64,000 nucleotides of DNA from an uncultured Prevotellaceae bacterium (GTDB taxonomy: Bacteria; Bacteroidota; Bacteroidia; Bacteroidales; Bacteroidaceae). Below the pieces are notes generated by a model, which ran no database searches, was not told the DNA's origin, and was given only the letters and a program-made list of their open reading frames with translations. Positions 51,055 through 60,356 of the stretch are shown piece by piece. The stretch covers positions 93,951 through 157,950 of the forward strand of contig CACZIT010000010.1 of assembly GCA_902781315.1 (NCBI GenBank), in the 5' to 3' direction. The position numbers and the translations under genes were made by a program. Position 1 is the first letter of the stretch. Every line of letters starts with the position of its first letter.

Positions 51055-53404
51055 ATTCTATAAATCCCTGATACAAGAAGTTGCAACTCGTCAGATTGCA
51101 AATGAAGAGGGCGACAACCAAGAACAGACTTTTACCCGTATGTGCCTGGAGCTCTTAAGTGAAGCCGGAGAAACAGAAAACTCTGATGTTGCATTCTACG
51201 AGAGAGACTTGGGAACAAGAAACCAGCAAAAGATAAATGGATATGCGATAGCTGATAACTATGAAACTGTAGATTTGTTCATTTCCATATATGAAGGGAC
51301 TGAACAGCCTACAACTACATTGAAAAAGGATATAGATACTGCGGCTACACGAATAACCAATTATTTCAGGAATGCCATCTATTCTGATTTTGGAAATGAG
51401 ATAGAAGAATCGTCAGCGATATTTGAATTTACAAACACTTTGGGAACATACAAAGAGCTAAGAGATTCACTTGTCAGAATAAATGCTTTCATTTTGACAA
51501 ATGGTGTATACAAAGGAGAGATTCCTCAAAGCAAAGAAATTAGTGGTTATAAGATATACTACCGAGTAGTTGATATCAACTATTTATACCAGATATCTGA
51601 GCAATCGCATGCTCCAATCATCATTAACTTTGAGGAAGAAGGCTGGAAGGTTCCTTGCCTCCATGCGTCATCAAGCAACTCTGACTATGAAGCTTATGTT
51701 TCAATACTCCCAGGTAAATGCTTGTCAACCTTGTACGAGAGATACGGTGGACGACTTTTGGAACAAAACGTTCGTTCCTTCTTACAATTCACAGGGAAAA
51801 TTAATAAAGGTCTTAGAGATACGATTAAAGAAAGACCGCACATGTTCTTAGCCTATAATAATGGTATCGCTGCTACAGCTGATGCGATGGAACTTGATGA
51901 CGAGGGAAACATAAGAGTCATATCTAACTTGCAAATCGTAAACGGAGGTCAAACGACAGCCTCTATTTATCATACCGAGAAGAAAGATAAGGCTGATATT
52001 TCTGACATATATGTGCAAGTCAAATTTTCAATAGTAAAGAAGAAAGATGAATATGCCAACATCGTATCTGATATATCAAAGTATGCTAATACTCAGAACA
52101 AGGTAAACAATGCTGACTTCTCTGCCAACAATCCGATACTGGTTGAATTAGAGAAAGTTTCACGTTATGTGATGACTCCCGTCACACCAGAACGATCAAT
52201 ACAGACCTATTGGTTCTTTGAACGTGCAAGGTCTCAATACAAAAATATTCGACTCAAAGAGGGCTTTACGAAGTCAAGACAGAAAGCATTTGACCTCAAG
52301 TATCCAAAGAACCAAATGTTTACAAAGGTCGAATTAGCTAAGTATATTAACTGCTTCGAAGAAGTTTATGAAGGAAGCAAATTAGTGATAGGACCTCATA
52401 TTGTTGTAAGAGGTTCAGAAAAGAACTATGCTCAGTTCGTTGCAAAGAATCTACCTTCCAGCGCTAAGAAAATCAACAATATCTACTTTGAGGATACTAT
52501 TGCTAAAGCAATTCTTTTCAAAGCTGCAGATGAGCTATATGGAACTAAGAGGAAAGGCAATAATATAGGCGAGTTAAAATCTGTTGTTGTTCCATATACC
52601 ATTGGTTTATTAAATCACATGGTGGATGGAAGAATTAACTTGTACAAGATTTGGAAAAGTCAGAAGATTTCAGAATCGTTGGCTAATATTCTCTATTCAT
52701 TGATGTCGCAAGTCAATTCCTTCATCATGAACATTTCGCCGTCCAACAACTATCTTGAATGGGCAAAGAAAGAAGAATGCTGGATTGCTGTTAGAGACAA
52801 CGAAGGATGGAAATGTGACTTGAGTTCCATAGAGGATGATTTAATAGATCCGAATACAACTGTAACGAGAAAAGTAACCGTCAATGCTGATACCGATGAC
52901 AAATATGAACATGACCTCAAAATAATCAGATCCATTCCATACAAATTGTGGATAAAGTTTGCAGAGTGGGGAGCTGAATCTGGAGAACTGAGTTTGAACC
53001 TTCAGACTAAAGCGAAGGAAATCGCTAACGATTTGAAATATAATCACAAATTGATACCAGCAACAGTTTCTCGTGGAATGGCCATTTTCGACAAAGTATG
53101 CGAAGAAAATTACGAACTCTTGGAAGAGATTGAAAGATTGAAAGAAGAAGAACAAGAAGAAAGAGAACAAAAGGAGAAACAACGTAATACAGTAAGGAAT
53201 ATTAATGTCAACGATGTCGATATAGATATTGAGCTTATTAAGCGTATGGTTGAATGGGACAGAAAGAACCGTGTCCTTGAAAACTGGAAGTTTAAAGTCA
53301 TGCAGGATGTGGCAATTGGTCTAAAGCCATTAACGGAGAAGCTGAAATGGGGATTCCGACTTAATCTTAAGACATTACTTTTGAGAGGATTTGATGAATT
53401 GTAA
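51038..53404 (+). CDS. AIPR-family (abortive infection phage resistance) protein
   Basis: I start at ATG 51038 (MKEITKFYKSLIQEVATRQI), 788 residues. The AIPR core is FLQFTGKINKGLRDTI, RPHMFLAYNNGIAATADAME, ISNLQIVNGGQTTASIYHT and ISKYANTQNKVNNADFSAN. A coiled coil (EEIERLKEEEQEEREQKE) precedes a short final domain. AIPR proteins accompany this class of restriction operon; their biochemical role is not settled. It overlaps the nuclease gene by 17 bases. Confidence 0.92.
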   Translation: MKEITKFYKSLIQEVATRQIANEEGDNQEQTFTRMCLELLSEAGETENSDVAFYERDLGTRNQQKINGYAIADNYETVDLFISIYEGTEQPTTTLKKDIDTAATRITNYFRNAIYSDFGNEIEESSAIFEFTNTLGTYKELRDSLVRINAFILTNGVYKGEIPQSKEISGYKIYYRVVDINYLYQISEQSHAPIIINFEEEGWKVPCLHASSSNSDYEAYVSILPGKCLSTLYERYGGRLLEQNVRSFLQFTGKINKGLRDTIKERPHMFLAYNNGIAATADAMELDDEGNIRVISNLQIVNGGQTTASIYHTEKKDKADISDIYVQVKFSIVKKKDEYANIVSDISKYANTQNKVNNADFSANNPILVELEKVSRYVMTPVTPERSIQTYWFFERARSQYKNIRLKEGFTKSRQKAFDLKYPKNQMFTKVELAKYINCFEEVYEGSKLVIGPHIVVRGSEKNYAQFVAKNLPSSAKKINNIYFEDTIAKAILFKAADELYGTKRKGNNIGELKSVVVPYTIGLLNHMVDGRINLYKIWKSQKISESLANILYSLMSQVNSFIMNISPSNNYLEWAKKEECWIAVRDNEGWKCDLSSIEDDLIDPNTTVTRKVTVNADTDDKYEHDLKIIRSIPYKLWIKFAEWGAESGELSLNLQTKAKEIANDLKYNHKLIPATVSRGMAIFDKVCEENYELLEEIERLKEEEQEEREQKEKQRNTVRNINVNDVDIDIELIKRMVEWDRKNRVLENWKFKVMQDVAIGLKPLTEKLKWGFRLNLKTLLLRGFDEL

Positions 53405-53422
53405 AGTGATATAATAGCAGTT

Positions 53423-53626
53423 ATGGCAGATATTCATTCTCCTCAGCGACGCCATGCAAATATGGCAGCCATTCACGTCAAAGATACGAAACCGGAAATG
53501 GTGGTGCGTCGTTTGTTGTGGGGGCATGGATTCCGCTACAGGCTGAACTATCCACGACTGTCGGGCAATCCTGACATCGTGATGCGGAAGTACTGGACAT
53601 GTATCTTCGTGAACGGGTGCTTCTGA
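53423..53626 (+). pseudogene. Truncated Vsr (very short patch repair) endonuclease
   Basis: The frame gives 67 residues: RRHANMAAIHVKDTKPEMVV, LLWGHGFRYRLNYPRLSG, NPDIVMRKYWTCIFVNGCF and then TGA. Intact Vsr proteins continue with a W-H-G-H segment that holds active-site residues and are roughly 130-155 long. The sequence after the stop does not continue Vsr in any frame, so the 3' part is gone and not merely interrupted. Vsr normally repairs T-G mismatches left by deamination of methylated cytosine, so the methylase here has lost its local partner. Confidence 0.88.
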
Positions 53627-53800
53627 TATACCAGAGGAAAAGTCAATGATGGCAGCTGAAGATATGACTGATTACAATAATGAAAACAATATAAACACCA
53701 TATAGAATATGGCACTACCAATATAAGACTTTCGGATTATTATACATGCTGGTTGTTGTAACAAACTTGCTTTTGTAGTTGAAGTAGAAATCAATTCGTT

Positions 53801-54023
53801 ACTACGGAAACAACTACGGAGACAGGTTAGAAAACTACGGAGAGAACTGCGGAGATAATCATTCGGCTGATGAGAGTCCCCTGAATAACCAATTAAAAAC
53901 TTGCTGCAACATGTGGTATTTACTGAAGACGGAGTCTATTGGAATAGCAAGAAACTGAGAAAGAAAAACATCTTCCGGTGTGTTGGCAGCGATTGTGCCG
54001 GATATTGGGAGATTGTGGAATGA
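53801..54023 (+). pseudogene. Decayed end of an AlbA-type protein (linker and winged helix)
   Basis: In pieces of frame the sequence reads TTETTTETG-stop-KTTERTAEIII, a tandem linker, then in another frame VVFTEDGVYWNSKKLRKKN and GSDCAGYWEIVE-stop, which matches the usual winged-helix end of these proteins. At least one stop codon and one frameshift separate the pieces. No ATP-binding part remains upstream, only the stretch after the truncated Vsr. Confidence 0.6.
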
Positions 54024-54044
54024 TTAAAGTAGGGGAGAAAAGCA

Positions 54045-54080
54045 AAATGGCGTGTAACTCTGCAGAGCTACACGCCATTT
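54045..54080. terminator. Strong symmetrical hairpin
   Basis: AAATGGCGTGTA and TACACGCCATTT pair over 12 bases around ACTCTGCAGAGC, which can itself pair. On the minus strand it is followed by a T-containing stretch (TTTGCTTTTC). It lies directly downstream, on the minus strand, of the FEEVK-stop remnant. Confidence 0.65.
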
Positions 54081-54111
54081 GATAGTGTTTTGTTATGTCT
54101 TTACTTACGAG

Positions 54112-54131
54112 TCTTACTTCACCTCCTCAAA
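54112..54131. repeat. Right copy of the 20-base direct repeat
   Basis: Exact match to 36376-36395. On the minus strand the local frame reads SVKVVFEEVK-stop before meeting a stop upstream, so only the tail of a gene is left. Confidence 0.7.
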
Positions 54132-54400
54132 AACGACTTTAACTGACTATCAATGCGTTAGCACCGGATGTTGCACACATGTCGCAAAAACGGAAATAAC
54201 CATTGATAATCAACATGTTACAAAAATCATAAACTTGTCACATTTTCTTGTTTTGGATTGGTTATGGAATGCGAAAATTACAATGAAATGGTAAATGGAG
54301 AAAGACATGCCACATAGCTCTTCCTATAATTGTTCCTGATTTTTACATTGGAATAATATCAAGCCCTACTTCATTGCATATATACTTTTTTTAAAAAGCA
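54132..54400. other. AT-rich stretch without recognisable genes
   Basis: No frame, repeat or RNA gene is evident. It separates the FEEVK remnant from the terminator of the small gene at 54444. Confidence 0.4.
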
Positions 54401-54437
54401 CCTTGGGAGTTTACCAACGCTCCCAAGGATTTTTTTG
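54401..54437 (-). terminator. Intrinsic terminator of the small TAG-containing gene
   Basis: CCTTGGGAG and CTCCCAAGG pair around 10 bases. On the minus strand it is followed by TGCTTTTTA and starts 7 bases after the TAA stop. A T7 run on the plus-strand side could make it bidirectional. Confidence 0.8.
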
Positions 54438-54443
54438 AAGACC

Positions 54444-54671
54444 TTATTGATTAATGAGGTTCCTTATATCGGGTATCAAACCGACAATATCCGTTACTAC
54501 TGAAATTGCCCCAAAGGGTGTAGGAGTTGCAAGAAACTACGCAACGTCCGCAATTAAGATTACTACATTAACAATAACATTCCACGCGATGTGGATGGTC
54601 TTGGTAGAACTTGCCTTCTTATTAAAAAGGCAAATCTACACTCCGGTTTTCTTGATATCAAAAACTTTCAT
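54444..54671 (-). pseudogene. Small membrane-protein gene with two in-frame TAG codons
   Basis: From ATG 54671 to TAA 54444 the minus strand keeps one frame of 75 codons broken only by TAG at 54636-54638 and 54537-54539. It reads MKVFDIKKTGV-TAG-ICLFNKKASSTKTIHIAW, then NVIVNVVILIADVA-TAG-FLATPTPFGAISVVTDIVG and LIPDIRNLINQ. Both pieces look like one small hydrophobic protein, and a terminator sits right after the stop. It is either a decayed gene or one read with TAG as an amino acid, as in some Bacteroidetes phages. The plus strand has an open frame at 54454-54678 as a rival reading. Confidence 0.5.
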
Positions 54672-54738
54672 AGTATAAATATTATTTTTAATAAGCATCA
54701 CTTAAGTTTAACGTCATTGATCCGCTTTTTTGGACGAA

Positions 54739-54858
<120 letters not shown>

Positions 54859-54913
54859 TTAATCTACAATATGCTTCATCGATACTTTTGTTTGTATTTC
54901 ATGCGTTTGAGTT

Positions 54914-56134
54914 TTATTTGTCAATACGTTTATAGAAACTACCGATTTGGCCATCTGGTAAAATGTCAACATCATAATAGTCTCCATTGTAATAATATGC
55001 CATATTCCCTTTCCGGAAGAATCTGTTGTCTGGATGTTCGTCTTTATATGTTTGATACTCATCATTCAGAGCACCCAAAACAATATCCATGGTAGCTTTC
55101 AAATCTTTTTCGGCTAATTGAAATTTACTTCTTTCACCAAACTGATTCTCAACAGCAAGCTCTTTTACATGGCGAAGGTAGATGTGTAGAAACGATTCAA
55201 AACTCATATACAGCAGATGTTTACCAACCACATTATAGCGATGTTCATGAAAGCTTATAATCTTTGAAAATAACAGAGCTGCTTTCTCCGGATAAGACTT
55301 TACCAACTTTTCAAAACTTAATCCCATACTTTGCAGTTCTTTATCAGCTATGCCAAAACGATTAGCTAATCTATTTTGGGACAACTGCATCAGGTCTGTT
55401 TTGTTCTTTTCTGTCAGCTTACCTGTATCTTTTTTCCATAATAGCCAGAAATACCCGACTTCTTGATTTACAATTGCTCCGTTCTCATCAAAAATTTCCT
55501 TTCTTTCTTTTTCTGTTAGTTTCTCGCGTTCCAGCACCATCTTATAGGCTAGGTACTCATTATGTTCTTCTGGAGTCAATTCTATTCCATCTGCAATAAA
55601 ATGACACAAGGCTCCATACATAAAAAAAATATCGTCACCATTGCCTTCACTCTGAAAGGGAATCTCCAGTACCTTAGGATTACGCAAAAGTGAACTTCCA
55701 TAAGTGTTATTTTCTTCTGATGCTGGTCCAACTAGCATTTCAACTATATCCTTTGTCGGAATACCATCTTTAAGCAATTGAGCATATAGCGTTTCATCTA
55801 ACTCTCCCAAAAGTTCTTTTGCTTTAACATTGGATATATCATTAAGAGCCATTCTGTCTTTTTCAAGTGCCATTCTCTCTTTCTGATAATACACAAACAC
55901 TACCGTCAACGACTCCCCATATACTTCCGCAGATTCTTGGCTCAAAGTCAATGTTGCAACACAATCCTTTGCACCAGCATATTCATATATTTTCTCTTGA
56001 GTAAAACCATCGACCGATTTGTATAGCTTCATACCGCATCTTTCCGCCATTTGGTTTTCAAGAAAGTCTATTTGTTGCTTCAGTAAAGAAAGTAATTCTT
56101 TTGCAGAAATATCAATATTGTTATTTATTTCCAT
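54914..56134 (-). CDS. Unidentified protein next to the RloAB-like pair
   Basis: The protein has 406 residues. A coiled opening (AKELLSLLKQQIDFLENQMA) leads into VDGFTQEKIYEYAGAKDCVA, long helical parts rich in Glu/Lys (LEREKLTEKERKEIFDENGA), and a C-terminal domain with FLHIYLRHVKELAVENQFG and AYYYNGDYYDVDILPDGQIG. The last domain has the spacing of small phage-type nucleases of the EndoU/colicin group, but this is only an impression. No family was recognised with confidence. It is 79 bases downstream of the RloB-like gene on the same strand. Confidence 0.6.
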   Translation of the reverse strand: MEINNNIDISAKELLSLLKQQIDFLENQMAERCGMKLYKSVDGFTQEKIYEYAGAKDCVATLTLSQESAEVYGESLTVVFVYYQKERMALEKDRMALNDISNVKAKELLGELDETLYAQLLKDGIPTKDIVEMLVGPASEENNTYGSSLLRNPKVLEIPFQSEGNGDDIFFMYGALCHFIADGIELTPEEHNEYLAYKMVLEREKLTEKERKEIFDENGAIVNQEVGYFWLLWKKDTGKLTEKNKTDLMQLSQNRLANRFGIADKELQSMGLSFEKLVKSYPEKAALLFSKIISFHEHRYNVVGKHLLYMSFESFLHIYLRHVKELAVENQFGERSKFQLAEKDLKATMDIVLGALNDEYQTYKDEHPDNRFFRKGNMAYYYNGDYYDVDILPDGQIGSFYKRIDK

Positions 56135-56213
56135 TGAATTAACCTATAATTTCCGTAATTATTCCAAGTCTGCAATGAAACCATCATTGAAGGTAACCTA
56201 CGCTTTTAGGCAG

Positions 56214-56753
56214 CTATCGTATATTATCTTTCAACATTTCAATCAATTTGTAGATGCCTGTTGATGGATTCTGGAATTCACGCAGTTCTTTTGCTCTTGT
56301 CACAGCAACATCCGTGTTGTTGTTCAGAAATGCCTTTTTAGAATAGTTTTTCCACACTGGAGCACTTTTCTTCAACTCTTTGATGAGGGCGTCTGTTTCA
56401 ATGGCAGCTTTTTGGTCTTTGGCATGAAGCAGCAACCATATTTCAAAACAAGGATTACTGAGCAGCATTTCAGCCTTACATTTCTGCAATTTCTCATTGA
56501 TAGCCTGCACATCCATATCATACATGAGGAATGTATGCACCTTATCCCATTGTGAGATTTTGAGTTCCTTTGTACGTTTCTCAACCAACGATGGAGTAAT
56601 CTTCGTTCCTTCTATATGTGATACGATTCTGATAGGTGACTTGTACCACGTTTTCAGAAGATTGATATAGCAGACCTCTGTCTCGCCCTCACAAATGACG
56701 AGAGCGATCTTTCGCATCCGCAGGGATGGAGATGGTTCTCTTTTGCTTGCCAT
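56214..56753 (-). CDS. RloB-like protein (TOPRIM-type)
   Basis: The protein has 179 residues from ATG 56753. The TOPRIM-like motifs are VICEGETEVCYINLLK and YDMDVQ, followed by LLSNPCFEIWLLLHAKDQ, all typical of RloB. It starts 2 bases after the stop of the ATPase gene, the standard RloA-RloB arrangement, also known as AbiLi/AbiLii in lactococci. It is the likely nuclease of an abortive-infection pair. Confidence 0.9.
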   Translation of the reverse strand: MASKREPSPSLRMRKIALVICEGETEVCYINLLKTWYKSPIRIVSHIEGTKITPSLVEKRTKELKISQWDKVHTFLMYDMDVQAINEKLQKCKAEMLLSNPCFEIWLLLHAKDQKAAIETDALIKELKKSAPVWKNYSKKAFLNNNTDVAVTRAKELREFQNPSTGIYKLIEMLKDNIR

Positions 56754-56755
56754 AA

Positions 56756-57985
56756 TCAATCTTCCAATAATTGTTTGATACTTGACACCGATGAATCAAC
56801 ATAAGGCACAGCATCAAAGCGTCCTTGTATATATCCCTTTTCGGCATCCATATTTTCACGGAAATCCTTGAAGTCATACAAAGAATACACTTCCGTTGCA
56901 CCTTGTTCCGACTTGTTGACGAAAACAATTTGGTCACGTCTCAGTCGTTTGACATCGATAAGATTCGTGTTGTGGGATGTGAACAATAACTGACTGCTTT
57001 CTGAAGCATGAATCAAGTCGAGAATGAAATCTGCCAGACGAGTGTGAAGTCCCATGTCAAACTCATCCATCATAATGCTCTTCTTGTTCTTTACCACATC
57101 CAAGAGTCGTATCAGAATCTGGAACAGTTTTCTTGTACCATTAGATTCTTCCATGTCCATGTCGAACATGATGTCCTTTTGGTTGCGATGGAAGGTCTTG
57201 AAGCGAAGCACATCCACCAGCTTGTATGACAGTTCTGTTTGTCCAGGCACAACCACAGGAGCCGGCATTTGCTCTTTCCTTGCTTCAATATCAGTAATAT
57301 CCGTATCACATATTTCAAGTGCTTTGAGTATCACCTTCTTGTAGGCATTGAAACTATCCAACACCATCATGTCATTCACATTTACAAGCCCCAGTAGGAA
57401 TTGATTCATGAAATAACGATATAGCTTTTGAGCAATATCACGATTCATGGAACTGGCTCGGCTCAGGAACAGATTCTTTTCACTAGTATTGATTACTACA
57501 TCTGAAGGCTTGACCATCACGCCTGTACCAAAGCTATACTTTCCATCAGCATCGCGAACAAATATCTTTGCTCGTCTCCCAACGGGATAATGATAAAGAC
57601 TTTCGCTTATGATTCGTTCACGAGTCAACTCAAAAGCGTATTCATACTCCACATCCTCACAGACAAAATCAATAAGGAATTTGCTGGGCTTTTTCTGCCA
57701 ACCATCAAATTTGAAAGGTTCAAAGTTGAATGTCACCCCTTCGTTATGAAGGTGTGACTCCAAAATCATTCTACAGCAAAATGTAATGGCTTTAAGAATG
57801 TTTGATTTACCTGAAGCATTCGGACCAAACAACCCAACAGTTTTTAGGATAGGTACACCTTTCCACTCCATCACATTGTGGCTTAACTCCCGTGCAAGAG
57901 CTGTATTGATGTTTCCTGCTCTGAAGTCGATTCTTATTCTATCTCTAATAGAAAAGAAATTCTCAAATTCGATTTTTAGTATCAT
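56756..57985 (-). CDS. RloA/AbiLi-like AAA ATPase
   Basis: I start at ATG 57985 (MILKIEFENFFSIRDRIRID), 409 residues. Walker A is GPNASGKS (54-61), the ABC-like signature region is ESNGTRKLFQIL, Walker B is SIMMDEFDMGLHTRLA and the H-switch is LLFTSHNTNLIDV. This is the ABC-type AAA_21 ATPase plan used in RloA, AbiL and related defence systems. It forms a pair with the RloB-like gene and probably senses infection and activates it. Confidence 0.9.
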   Translation of the reverse strand: MILKIEFENFFSIRDRIRIDFRAGNINTALARELSHNVMEWKGVPILKTVGLFGPNASGKSNILKAITFCCRMILESHLHNEGVTFNFEPFKFDGWQKKPSKFLIDFVCEDVEYEYAFELTRERIISESLYHYPVGRRAKIFVRDADGKYSFGTGVMVKPSDVVINTSEKNLFLSRASSMNRDIAQKLYRYFMNQFLLGLVNVNDMMVLDSFNAYKKVILKALEICDTDITDIEARKEQMPAPVVVPGQTELSYKLVDVLRFKTFHRNQKDIMFDMDMEESNGTRKLFQILIRLLDVVKNKKSIMMDEFDMGLHTRLADFILDLIHASESSQLLFTSHNTNLIDVKRLRRDQIVFVNKSEQGATEVYSLYDFKDFRENMDAEKGYIQGRFDAVPYVDSSVSSIKQLLED

Positions 57986-58182
57986 TACGCACTTGTTTTT
58001 GTAGAATTGCTGCAAAATTAACGATAAAAATTGAATCTACAAAGCTTTTGGGTTTATAAATAGTCTTGTTATCGTTGTTTTTAACATTTATCTACCGAAA
58101 CAATAGTCCTATGTGACAAAAATGGCAAGAATCGCATGCTTGCTTTTACGAATTAATGTAAGAAGAGAAAAAATCTCGCTTG

Positions 58183-58898
58183 ATTCCTATTGTATGGATG
58201 TTCCCATGCTCGTTTTTGCTGCTTGGCTTGTTCAAGAACTTGTGAGGGTGAGTTCCCGAACTTATTGCGGTTGTCTCCGAACTTCTCTCCGAACTAAAAC
58301 TGTTTCCTCTCCGAACTTTTCTCCGAACCTTCATTGCTCCCATATGGATGGGAATTGTTACGACGAACCTCAAATTGCAGTCAGTAATTTCAAAAGATAT
58401 TTCAAATACACATTATATATAACAATAAGCGTGAATATTGTCATGTCTTCATCAAAAGATTGGTCTTTTAGTCAAATTTTGGCTTATTTATAGAGTTTTT
58501 TGAGCATATCAGCATTTGTTTCGATTAATTTTTGTATCTTTGCCGTCAAACAATTGATAATCTATCATGGCAAAGTTAAATCGTATAAGAGTCGTTCTCG
58601 CTGAACGTGACCTGAACAATAAGTGGCTATCCGACAAACTCGGTAAGGATCCTGCTACAGTGTCAAAGTGGGTCACCAATACCACTCAACCCAGCCTTGA
58701 AGCCCTCATTGCAATAGCAAATGCGCTCGAAGTGCCTGTGCAGGAGTTGGTGAGACAGGAAGAATTCAATCAAGAGAAATAAGTCGAAATGACGCACGAA
58801 GCAAGAGCAGAGCTAAAGCTTGTTTTGGCTATGCCTTGCAAGAAGGAAGAAGACAAAGTCAAATGATAACAAGAGACGAAATACAAGAACTGCTGCAT
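58183..58898 (+). repeat. Duplicated XRE module, copy B
   Basis: Copy of 42117-42866 in the same orientation, 16 kb away. It includes the antisense serine-rich linker remnant (58215-58335), promoter, XRE gene and the start of an AlbA-type gene that here continues for most of its length. Confidence 0.85.
58567..58782 (+). CDS. XRE-family DNA-binding protein, copy B
   Basis: The protein has 71 residues, with helix-turn-helix NNKWLSDKLGKDPATVSKWV. It is nearly identical to copy A at 42532. A TATCTTTG -7 box lies at 58535-58542. It heads an operon with a frameshifted AlbA-type gene. A 25-codon frame from 58790 links the two and ends in the ATGA overlap with the next start. Confidence 0.93.
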   Translation: MAKLNRIRVVLAERDLNNKWLSDKLGKDPATVSKWVTNTTQPSLEALIAIANALEVPVQELVRQEEFNQEK

Positions 58899-60313
58899 AG
58901 CACGGAAAACTATCGTGTAGAGCGAACCACGTCAACAGGCGACATGGATAAGTTCCAGGAGGCTATCTGTGCCTTTGCTAACGACCTGCCAAACTCACGA
59001 AAGAATGGCTATCTGATACTGGGTGCTTACGACAACGGAGAGTTGTCGGGTCTGAATGTCACCGATGACCTGCTGAAGAAGATAGCAGCCATCCGCAGCA
59101 ACGGAAACATCCTGCCTATACCTGTTATGAGCGTTGACCGTTTTCAGTTCCCCGAAGGTGACTTACTGGTTGCTGAGGTTAGTCCGTCTGACCTGCCTCC
59201 TGTGCGCTATCGCGGACGTACATTTATACGTATTGGACCACGTCGTGACATAGCTACGGAAGCGGAAGAACGCATTCTTGCCGAGCGTCGGATGTCATTC
59301 ATGGCAACCTTCGACACCATGCCTTGTTTGGCAGCAAAACTCTCTGACGTGAACACGGAATTGCTGCGTACAAAATATCTGATACCGCTATTAGGTAATG
59401 AGTTGGTGGAATCTGATACTCGCTCCATCGAGGAACAGATGGCTGCTGTTGGTATGTATGACACTGAGCACCAATGCCCCACATACGCAGCAGTTGTTCT
59501 GTTTGGCTACAAGCCACGCCGTTTCATGCCAGGCCTGTACGTGCAATATGTTTGTTTCAAGGGCGAGGATGTGACAAGCGAGGTAGAAAATGAGATGCAG
59601 CTGGAAGGCAACTATTGTGAATTGTTGCCACGTCTGGAATCGCTTTTGGAGTTGTCTGTTATCAAGAAGAAACCCGTTTTCGTTTCTATCCTTCGCGAGG
59701 AGATGGTCAGTAACTACCCCTATCAGGTCTGGAGATTCTGAATGCCGGAGGTCTCTATGGCAATGCTCGTCCTGAGAATTTCCCACGCATCAATGATTAT
59801 CGCAATCCGCTTGTAGCCAGTGCCATGAAGACGCTTGGCTATGTAAATATGTTCAGCCGTGGTATCGGTCAGGTGCAGACAGACCTGAAAGAAAACGGAA
59901 ACAAACCTGCTCAGTTTGATGTGAGCATGCTGACAGCATTCTTGGTGACCGTGGAACAGAAGGATATAGAGCAATTCAAATTTGTTCCTTCTGATGGTGC
60001 GCCCAAGGTATCTTCAGATGACGATGTCACAAGTTTGTCACAAGTCTTGTCACAAGTTTGTCCCAAGTTGGATGTGTCGCATTATCCTGATGCAACCGCT
60101 ATTCTCATAGCTCTGTGTAAAGAACCACAATCATTGAAAGAATTGATGGAAAAGACCAAAGAAAAGAATAGAGGAAGAATAAAGAATAATGTATTGCAGC
60201 ATTTGTGTGAGTCTGGTCTGGTAGAACCGACAATAAAAGATGTTCCAAACAGTCCGAAACAGAAATATACGCTAACTGATAATGGCAGAGAAAAGCTTCA
60301 AACTATTTTGTAG
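58863..60313 (+). pseudogene. AlbA/Schlafen-type ATP-binding protein gene with internal deletion and frameshift
   Basis: The first part (58863-59741) has the AlbA_2 domain: DKFQEAICAFANDLPNSRKN, GYLILGAYDNGELSG, YRGRTFIRIGPRRD. It breaks after SNYPYQ, where the family continues with the ATP-binding helix (A-L-R-E-A-V-x-N). The second part, in another frame, resumes LEILNAGGLYGNARPENFP at about 59731 and runs to a winged helix and the stop at 60313. Some 30-40 residues of the ATP site are missing, so the ATPase is dead. The linker holds DDVTSLSQVLSQVCPKL, the same linker as in the remnant at 42828. Confidence 0.85.
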
Positions 60314-60356
60314 GAGTAGTGCAAACCGAGATTGTAAAAAATGAAATAAAATTCTG

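Noticed and set aside
44500-53626. DISARM, BREX or Dnd system
   Set aside because: No PglZ, BrxC, DrmA/B, DndB-E or similar genes; the set fits the MutL-like restriction type.
54454-54678. Plus-strand 74-codon gene opposite the TAG-containing gene
   Set aside because: The opposite strand has a terminator right after its stop and a more protein-like pattern. The plus frame remains a rival reading, stated in the entry.
54914-56134. RhuM-type virulence protein
   Set aside because: Considered from context, but the opening and core do not match the RhuM pattern; left unidentified.
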